Position numbers and translations under genes: made by a program. The notes beneath the pieces were generated by a model, which saw only the letters and a program-made list of their open reading frames with translations, was not told where the DNA came from and ran no database searches. A DNA stretch of 5,550 nucleotides, from NCBI GenBank assembly GCA_030152505.1, contig JASLJO010000233.1, forward strand, positions 1 through 5,550. The letters run 5' to 3'. This DNA comes from Solirubrobacterales bacterium. GTDB lineage: Bacteria > Actinomycetota > Thermoleophilia > Solirubrobacterales > 70-9. Positions 1-4,133 of this stretch are shown here, piece after piece. How positions within the stretch are numbered: position 1 is the first letter of the stretch; each line of letters opens with the position of its first letter.

Positions 1-536
1 CACGCCCCAGCGTCGAGCTTGCAGGCGAAGGTCGACCCCGACTCGCTGGAGCCGAAGGACAGGCTTGCCGAGGTTTCGCTGGTGGTGAGTGCCGGATGGG
101 CGGTGATCGTGGTTTGCGGCGGGGTGGTGTCGCCGGGAACCTCTGGAGTTTCGCCTTCCTCGGCCGGTTGTCCTTCCGGGATTTCCGGGGTCGGCAGGGG
201 GGCGGGTTCGGGCGTGGGAGTCGGAGTCGGTTCCTGTGCGGGCTGATCGGGGCGGCCCTTACCCTGACGGGAACGGTCCTTACCCGTACGGTCACCGCTG
301 CGCCCCCGGTGTGGATGCAGCGCAAGTCGGTTGGACACCCCGATCTTCTTGAGGCTTTGACTCAGCGCCCGCTTGGACGGCGCCACGACCTTCCTCTGTC
401 CTGGGAACTCCCCAGACTCTCCGAGGGCCCATCCCGCGCCGACGAGTATGAGTGCGAGGCAGACAGTGAACACAGTGACCGCCTTGCGTAGAAGTTGTCC
501 TCTACTGGAGCTATTCGAGTACCCGTCTCCGATCAT
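1..536 (-). CDS. Membrane-anchored or secreted protein with Pro/Thr-rich linker and start of an Ig-like repeat (C-terminus cut by window edge)
   Basis: Only the first 178 codons are visible; the frame is open to the left edge. From the ATG at 536-534 the protein has a short polar, Ser-rich N-terminus with R12 and R18-K19, then a hydrophobic segment at about 20-38 (VTVFTVCLALILVGAGWALG) that would act as signal anchor or signal peptide. A strongly basic stretch follows (about 54-97, many K/R), then a Pro/Thr/Glu linker (about 98-139, with TPTPTPEP), then at about 139-178 a sequence beginning PPQTTIT and continuing SASLSFGSSESGSTFACKLD. This last part matches the beginning of a beta-sandwich, Ig-like repeat found in many extracellular actinobacterial proteins. 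The linker suggests it spans the cell wall. No catalytic domain is visible, so its role is unknown. An in-frame GTG at 560-558 is an alternative start; neither start has a clear ribosome binding site. It reads in the same direction as the aminotransferase but is separated by 149 bases. Confidence 0.8.
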   Translation of the reverse strand, partial: MIGDGYSNSSSRGQLLRKAVTVFTVCLALILVGAGWALGESGEFPGQRKVVAPSKRALSQSLKKIGVSNRLALHPHRGRSGDRTGKDRSRQGKGRPDQPAQEPTPTPTPEPAPLPTPEIPEGQPAEEGETPEVPGDTTPPQTTITAHPALTTSETSASLSFGSSESGSTFACKLDAGA

Positions 537-537
537 G

Positions 538-553
538 TCCGAAACATGTCGGA
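538..553 (-). promoter_or_regulatory. Small inverted repeat over the expected ribosome binding site of the surface-protein gene
   Basis: The + strand reads TCCGA-AACATG-TCGGA, giving a 5-bp stem and 6-base loop just upstream of the ATG at 536. It takes the place where a Shine-Dalgarno sequence would lie, and none is seen there. It could be a translational control hairpin, a small operator, or chance. The stem is short, so support is weak. Confidence 0.25.
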
Positions 554-605
554 TGGGCACAGGTGCCGGTGGACCGTTGCTGCCTGTCCCCAGACGGATG
601 TACGA

Positions 606-629
606 GCCTGGCCATTAGCAGGCCTTTTT
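606..629 (+). terminator. Terminator-like hairpin with T-run, oriented to the + strand
   Basis: GCCTG (606-610) can pair with CAGGC (619-623) around an 8-base loop, followed by CTTTTT (624-629). The T-run is on the + strand, but both flanking genes are on the minus strand. If real it would stop a + strand (antisense) transcript. A 5-bp stem is weak for an intrinsic terminator in GC-rich DNA. Confidence 0.22.
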
Positions 630-648
630 GTTCGTTCAGGCGCTCTCG

Positions 649-663
649 AAGCCCCGCGGGCTT
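649..663 (-). terminator. GC-rich hairpin downstream of the aminotransferase gene, possible transcription end
   Basis: AAGCCC (649-654) pairs with GGGCTT (658-663) around a 3-base loop, 23 bases past the aminotransferase stop. No U-tract follows on the minus strand, so it is at best a weak or factor-assisted terminator. Confidence 0.28.
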
Positions 664-685
664 TGGGTGCAGGCGCGCGAGAACG

Positions 686-1864
686 TCAGCCGACAGGTAC
701 GGCCACGTCGGCCTCGAAGCTCTGTACCACTGCCGCGATCCGCTCAATCTGTCGATCTTCGATCGTCGGGAAGATCGGTAGTGAGCAGCTCTCCGCAGCC
801 AACTTCTCCGCCACCGGCATGCTGCTCGGCCCCAGGCTGAGCCCCGCGTAGGCGGGCTGGAGGTGGATCGGCGTCGGGTAGTGGATCGCGCTCGAGATGT
901 CGTTGGCTTCGAGGTGGTCGCGCAGCATGTCTCGCTGTGGCGAGCGCACGACGAAGAGGTGAAAGACATGGTCACCGTCGGCAGCGGGCGGGGCGGGCAG
1001 CGTTGCCGGACTGCCTGAAAGCGTTTCGCGCAATGCGGCGCCGGCCAGCCGACGGCGTTCGTTCGCTGTATCCAGGAGGCGCAGCTTCACCCGCAATATC
1101 GCCGCCTGCAATGCATCGAGGCGGTCGGTCCTCGCCACCACCTCGTGACGGTGGCGAGTCGCCTCGCCGTGCGAGCGCAGCAGGCGCACCCGCTCGGCGA
1201 GCCCGGCGTCGCCGGTGACAACGGCGCCGCCGTCGCCCCACGCGCCGAGGTTCTTGGTTGGATAGAAGCTGAAGCAGCCGGCGTCGCCGAGCGATCCCGC
1301 CGGGCGCCCTCGGTAGCGAGCACCGTGAGCCTGGCAGGCGTCCTCGACGACGAAGACGTTACGTGCCCGGCAGAGCGAGAGCAGCGGCGCCATCTCCACA
1401 GTGCGGCCGTAGAGGTGGACTGGGATCACGCAGCGCGTGCGTGGCGTGATTGCCGGCTCCACGGTCTGTGGCGTGAGCAGGGCGGTGTCCTCGTCGACGT
1501 CGACGAGGCATGGCGTCGCACCGGTGGCGCTGACCGCCTCGGCCGTCGCGATGAAGCTGTTGGTCGGCACGATCACCTCATCTCCGGGGCCGATGCCCAG
1601 CCCGCGCAGCGCCAGCTCCAGAGCCGCGGTGCCAGAAGAGACCCCCACCGCGTGCTCGGTTTCACACCAGCTTGCGAACTCCCGCTCGAAGCCCTCGACC
1701 TCCTCGCCGAGAGTGAAGGCCGCATCGCGGCTGATGCGTGCTACGACGTCCTGCAGCTCGGCGAGCAGCTGTGGATCGGCATTGTCCAAGCGCGTAAACG
1801 GCACGCGCGAGTCACCTCTGATTGCCGCGGGCGCCGATCCCGCCGATCCCGCCACGGTACTCAC
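686..1864 (-). CDS. DegT/DnrJ/EryC1/StrS-family PLP-dependent sugar aminotransferase
   Basis: The 392-residue product has the full fold-type I layout of sugar-nucleotide aminotransferases (usually about 360-400 residues). It has the phosphate-binding SSGTAALELAL (76-86), VEDACQAHGA (173-182) with D175 expected at the pyridine nitrogen of PLP, and FSFYPTKNLGAWGDGGA (198-214) with K204 as the Schiff-base lysine. RTDRLDALQAAIL (245-257), FHLFVVR (301-307) and IHYPTPIHLQPAY (327-339) follow. Such enzymes transfer an amino group, generally from glutamate, to a keto sugar nucleotide in the cytoplasm. The IHYPTPIHLQPAY stretch resembles enzymes making dTDP-3-amino-3,6-dideoxy sugars, but 3- versus 4-amino specificity cannot be read here. 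The GTG start at 1864 overlaps the upstream regulator stop by 4 bases. A second GTG at 1804, preceded by AGAGGTGA (1819-1812), would give 372 residues beginning VPFTRLDNADP, where family homology begins, and may be the true start. Confidence 0.95.
   Translation of the reverse strand: MSTVAGSAGSAPAAIRGDSRVPFTRLDNADPQLLAELQDVVARISRDAAFTLGEEVEGFEREFASWCETEHAVGVSSGTAALELALRGLGIGPGDEVIVPTNSFIATAEAVSATGATPCLVDVDEDTALLTPQTVEPAITPRTRCVIPVHLYGRTVEMAPLLSLCRARNVFVVEDACQAHGARYRGRPAGSLGDAGCFSFYPTKNLGAWGDGGAVVTGDAGLAERVRLLRSHGEATRHRHEVVARTDRLDALQAAILRVKLRLLDTANERRRLAGAALRETLSGSPATLPAPPAADGDHVFHLFVVRSPQRDMLRDHLEANDISSAIHYPTPIHLQPAYAGLSLGPSSMPVAEKLAAESCSLPIFPTIEDRQIERIAAVVQSFEADVAVPVG
1812..1819 (-). promoter_or_regulatory. 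Strong Shine-Dalgarno sequence pointing to an internal GTG start of the aminotransferase
   Basis: On the minus strand AGAGGTGA ends 7 bases before an in-frame GTG at 1804-1802. The 5' GTG at 1864 has AGGTGA (1874-1869) only 4 bases upstream. Spacing and match length favour the internal start, while the GTGA overlap with the regulator favours the outer one. Confidence 0.45.
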
Positions 1865-2544
1865 GCGGTCACCTGCTTCACCGGGCCGCCGGTGCTGGTG
1901 ACCACCGGCGCCTCCCGCTCCATGTCGTCGAATGCGGCCGCGACCTCCTTGCGGGAGCGAACGCCGAGCTTCGTGAAGATCGATGCAAGGTGGCTCTTGA
2001 TGGTGCTCTCGGCGAGAAAGAGGCGCTTGGCGATCTGCGCGTTGGTGAGCCCGTTGCGGACCAGGGCGAGAACCTGGCGCTCCCGGTGCGAGAGGACCGG
2101 TCTTTCGACGCCGGCGCGAAGTTTGCGCGGAACCACGGACTGTCCGCTGACCACGGCCCGGATTGCGGTCGTGAGGTTGAGCTCGAGTTCGGAATCGAAG
2201 ACCAGGCCGGTCGCTCCAGCGTCAAGCGCCCGCCGCACGCCGGGACCAGTGGCCGGAGGCGAGATCACGACGACCATCAGCTCGGGCACCTCACGACAGA
2301 GCCGCCGCAGGCTGGCTATCTCGCGCGGCGCGTCGACATCGCAGGCGAAGATGACTATGGAGTCATCCGGAGCCGGCCGCTCGACTTCGTTGACGACCTC
2401 GAGTTGGGCCGATACGCAGAGATTCTGCTCGGCGAGAGCGCCGGCGATGCGGCGATGCATCTCGTCGTCAGCTGCAATCGCGATCACGAACGGTCGGGAG
2501 AACCGCCGCGAGGGGTCTCCGGTCGGCTTGGCCTCCGGCTGCAT
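1861..2544 (-). CDS. NarL/FixJ-like LuxR-family transcriptional regulator with an atypical receiver domain
   Basis: The 227-residue protein (ATG at 2544-2542) has a response-regulator layout. The receiver lies at about 17-135, with the acidic pair D26-D27 after FVIAIAA, D69 in the CDVDAP segment as the likely phosphoacceptor (the D-x-x-x-P spacing fits), and S95 at the Thr/Ser switch position. Where receivers normally have an invariant Lys (GxSGFLLK), this protein reads GATGLVFD, placing D117 there. A textbook LuxR/GerE helix-turn-helix follows at about 149-207 (LSHRERQVLALVRNGLTNAQ, then STIKSHLASIFTKLGVRSRK). It should bind DNA as a dimer, but loss of the Lys suggests phosphorylation signalling is altered or absent. 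No sensor kinase gene is in view. Its stop overlaps the aminotransferase start (GTGA, 1864-1861), implying one transcript and coupled translation. The frame stays open to 2946, but that stretch lies over the opposite-strand acyltransferase. No ribosome binding site precedes the ATG, so a leaderless transcript is possible. Confidence 0.93.
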   Translation of the reverse strand: MQPEAKPTGDPSRRFSRPFVIAIAADDEMHRRIAGALAEQNLCVSAQLEVVNEVERPAPDDSIVIFACDVDAPREIASLRRLCREVPELMVVVISPPATGPGVRRALDAGATGLVFDSELELNLTTAIRAVVSGQSVVPRKLRAGVERPVLSHRERQVLALVRNGLTNAQIAKRLFLAESTIKSHLASIFTKLGVRSRKEVAAAFDDMEREAPVVTSTGGPVKQVTA

Positions 2545-2637
2545 ATGGATGTAACGGAGGCCGCGCCCCTCAGCTTGTGCGCCTGCTGCAGCCGATCGGG
2601 CAAAAGGATGGGCGGCGGCAGTCCGTTGAGTCCATGG
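2545..2637. promoter_or_regulatory. Divergent intergenic region between the regulator and the acyltransferase operon
   Basis: The 93 bases separate two outward-reading transcription units, so promoters for both arms should lie here or just inside the flanking coding ends. No convincing -35/-10 pair stands out on either strand. The space shrinks to 63 bases if the acyltransferase begins at the ATG at 2608. Placement next to its own regulator makes it the natural operator site (inference). Confidence 0.5.
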
Positions 2638-3195
2638 ATGCACAGTCCGCTTGCCCAAGATGTCGGATCGGTTCCGATCCTGTCGGGGGAACCCGCCAAC
2701 GAGGCACCGCACCGGCTGATCGACGACGTCTCCTTCAGCGAGGGCGTGATCGTCCACTCGTTCGTCAATCTCTACGGCTGTCGGATCGGCTCCCACACCC
2801 GGATCGGGACCTTTGTCGAGATCCAGCGCGGCGCTGAGATCGGCGCCGCCTGCAAGATCCAGAGCCATAGCTTCATCTGCGACGGGGTGCGGATCGAGGA
2901 CGAGGTGTTCGTCGGCCACGGGGTCACCTTCGTCAACGACAAGCACCCCCGGGCGACCGACGATTCGGGAGCGCTGCAGACGGAGGCCGATTGGAAGCTT
3001 TTGACGACGGTGGTCGAGAAGGGCGCGTCGATCGGTTCAGGGGCGACGATCCTCGGCGGTGTTCGGATCGGCTGCAATGCCGTGGTCGGCGCCGGCGCGG
3101 TGGTCATCAGGGACGTGAGGCCGGGGCAGACGGCGGTTGGAAACCCGGCCAGGACGTTGCCGCCAGCGCAAAACGTTTCGGGCCTGAAGAGGTAG
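2638..3195 (+). CDS. Left-handed beta-helix (hexapeptide-repeat) acyltransferase, probable sugar-nucleotide N-acyltransferase
   Basis: The 185-residue product is built of hexapeptide turns typical of the trimeric LbH acyltransferase fold: VIVHSFVNLYGCRIGSHTRI (37-56), then VEIQRGAEIGAACKI (60-74), VRIEDEVFVGHGVTFVN (84-100) and, after a loop, ASIGSGATILGGVRIGCNAV (130-149). The C-terminus VGAGAVVIRDVRPGQTAVGNPAR (150-172) is the family's usual ending. The FVGHGVTFVNDKHPRA segment (91-106), with H94 and N100-D101, resembles the active-site turn and substrate loop of enzymes that acetylate the amine of UDP- or dTDP-amino sugars. With a sugar aminotransferase nearby, N-acylation of that product is the likely job; the acyl donor could be acetyl-CoA or an acyl-ACP. 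The start is uncertain: an in-frame ATG at 2608 adds ten residues (MGGGSPLSPW), and neither has a well-spaced ribosome binding site. It is the first gene of the + strand operon. Confidence 0.93.
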   Translation: MHSPLAQDVGSVPILSGEPANEAPHRLIDDVSFSEGVIVHSFVNLYGCRIGSHTRIGTFVEIQRGAEIGAACKIQSHSFICDGVRIEDEVFVGHGVTFVNDKHPRATDDSGALQTEADWKLLTTVVEKGASIGSGATILGGVRIGCNAVVGAGAVVIRDVRPGQTAVGNPARTLPPAQNVSGLKR

Positions 3196-3229
3196 CACCC
3201 GGGCACGGGGGTAGCATCGGCGCCCGACC

Positions 3230-3886
3230 GTGATCGCTCGACTGCGCCGCAATCTCCGCGAGTGGGGACTGGGCGGGACCCTGGCCCGTTTCGTTCGTCA
3301 GTTGCGCGAAGGCATCGTGTTCGAAGAGGCGATCGTGCTTCTGAAGGAGCTGGATGCGATCGTCGAGCCGCGCCGCCACGTCGGCCTGCGGGTCGAAGAC
3401 ATGGAGGAGCGGCATCTGGCGGGCTTGTGCGAGGTCAATCGCAGGCGCGGCGTCCCTGAGGCCGATCGCTACTTCGCCAACTCGTTCGCCAAGGGCTATC
3501 ACGGCTTTGTCGCCCTGAAGGACTCTGAGGTGGTCGGCTACTACTGGTGGGTGGACCGCGACGCCGAGCCGCCCCATCCCGATCTGTGGCAGCTGGGGCC
3601 CGGCTTCGAGCTCGGCGAGGGCGACGTCCACGGCTCCAGCCTCTTCCTGCTCGAGGAGCATCGCGGCGGGGGTGCGGCGGGTGAGTTCCTCTACGCGATC
3701 GAGACCAGCCTGCGCGATCGTGGCTACCGACGCATCTGGGGTTCGGTGGTCCAGGAGAATCGTCCCGCCCGCTGGCTCTACAGTACGCGCGGTTATCGGT
3801 CGATGTGGAAGGTCGAGCACCGACGTTTCATGTATTTCAAATCGAGGAAACGGGTCCCCCTGGACGACAATGGAGGAAAAGCATGA
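3230..3886 (+). CDS. GNAT-family N-acyltransferase
   Basis: The 218-residue protein carries a GNAT domain in about its last 170 residues. Motif A is VHGSSLFLLEEHRGGGAAGE (133-152), with R145-GGGAA as the pyrophosphate-binding loop of the acyl donor, followed by a helix and LRDRGYRRIWGSV (161-173). Motif B is ENRPARWLYSTRGY (176-189), the familiar N-xx-A-xx-L-Y-xx-x-G-Y pattern. The N-terminal 50 residues form a basic, probably helical extension (IARLRRNLREWGLGGTLARF) seen in some GNATs of polysaccharide loci. It probably transfers an acyl group from CoA or ACP to an amine, but the acceptor is not identifiable. The GTG start at 3230 lies 34 bases after the previous stop without a clear ribosome binding site. 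The stop TGA overlaps the ACP start (ATGA, 3883-3886), tying its translation to that of the carrier protein. Confidence 0.9.
   Translation: MIARLRRNLREWGLGGTLARFVRQLREGIVFEEAIVLLKELDAIVEPRRHVGLRVEDMEERHLAGLCEVNRRRGVPEADRYFANSFAKGYHGFVALKDSEVVGYYWWVDRDAEPPHPDLWQLGPGFELGEGDVHGSSLFLLEEHRGGGAAGEFLYAIETSLRDRGYRRIWGSVVQENRPARWLYSTRGYRSMWKVEHRRFMYFKSRKRVPLDDNGGKA
3872..3876 (+). promoter_or_regulatory. Consensus ribosome binding site of the acyl carrier protein gene
   Basis: GGAGG lies 6 bases before the ATG at 3883, inside the end of the GNAT gene. It fixes the carrier-protein start and rules out the longer upstream start at 3805. Confidence 0.85.
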
Positions 3887-4128
3887 GCATGGCCGGTGAA
3901 GTCGAGAAGTTCATCGTCGAGGAGATCGCCCTCGGGACTGGGGTGGAGTCGGTCGGCCACGATGAAGACCTGCTCGCTCACGACGTGATCGACTCGCTCG
4001 GGATCACCGAGCTGGTCGGCTTTCTCGAATCGCACTACGGGATCGAAGTCGGCGACGACGACCTGCTGCCGGAGAACTTCCGCTCGGTCAACAGCGTCGT
4101 CGCGTTCGTCGAGGCCAGGAAAGGCTAG
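3883..4128 (+). CDS. Acyl carrier protein (phosphopantetheine-binding)
   Basis: The 81-residue acidic protein has the length and helix pattern of a free-standing ACP. The 4'-phosphopantetheine site is S38 in HDVIDSLGITELVGFLES (33-50), the D-S-L motif at the start of helix II. The rest, HYGIEVGDDDLLPENFRSVNSVVAFVEARK, fits helices III and IV, including the usual F-x-S-V/I-x-x-I/V-x-x-F/V pattern. A partner transferase elsewhere in the genome must add the cofactor. It lies between the GNAT gene (4-base overlap) and the acyl ligase (5 bases), so it most likely receives an acyl group from the ligase and presents it to one of the acyltransferases. It is unlikely to be the fatty-acid synthesis ACP, since no fab genes adjoin it. 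Confidence 0.95.
   Translation: MSMAGEVEKFIVEEIALGTGVESVGHDEDLLAHDVIDSLGITELVGFLESHYGIEVGDDDLLPENFRSVNSVVAFVEARKG
4117..4124 (+). promoter_or_regulatory. Ribosome binding site for the acyl ligase
   Basis: AGGAAAGG sits within the last codons of the ACP gene, 9 bases before the GTG at 4134 and 15 before the ATG at 4140. The spacing favours the GTG. Confidence 0.5.
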
Positions 4129-4133
4129 CCCCA

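Noticed and set aside
181..240. G-rich, repetitive-looking stretch
   Set aside because: It is explained by codons of the TPTPTPEP linker on the minus strand, not a separate repeat element.
511..975. 154-codon minus-strand frame crossing the gap at 537-685
   Set aside because: Most of it is in another frame of the aminotransferase, with a Ser/Arg/Thr-rich composition and no domain.
1145..2554. Long open + strand frame of 469 codons
   Set aside because: It runs opposite the aminotransferase and regulator, both of which have full family motifs. Its translation is Arg/Ser/Ala-rich with no recognisable domain, as expected of antisense frames in GC-rich DNA.
1822..2637. N-terminal extension of the beta-helix acyltransferase frame
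   Set aside because: The frame stays open but lies antisense to the regulator and has no acyltransferase character before about 2640. ATG 2638 (or 2608) is the sensible start.
2545..2946. Upstream extension of the regulator frame
   Set aside because: It overlaps the acyltransferase coding region on the other strand, and its sequence is a low-complexity Asp/Val/Ala shadow; receiver homology starts after 2544.
3191..3226. Direct repeat GGTAGCA (3191-3197 and 3210-3216) and CGGGC/GCCCG arms (3200-3204, 3222-3226) before the GNAT start
   Set aside because: Both are too short and too likely in GC-rich DNA to call a regulatory element; noted only because they lie in the 34-base gap.
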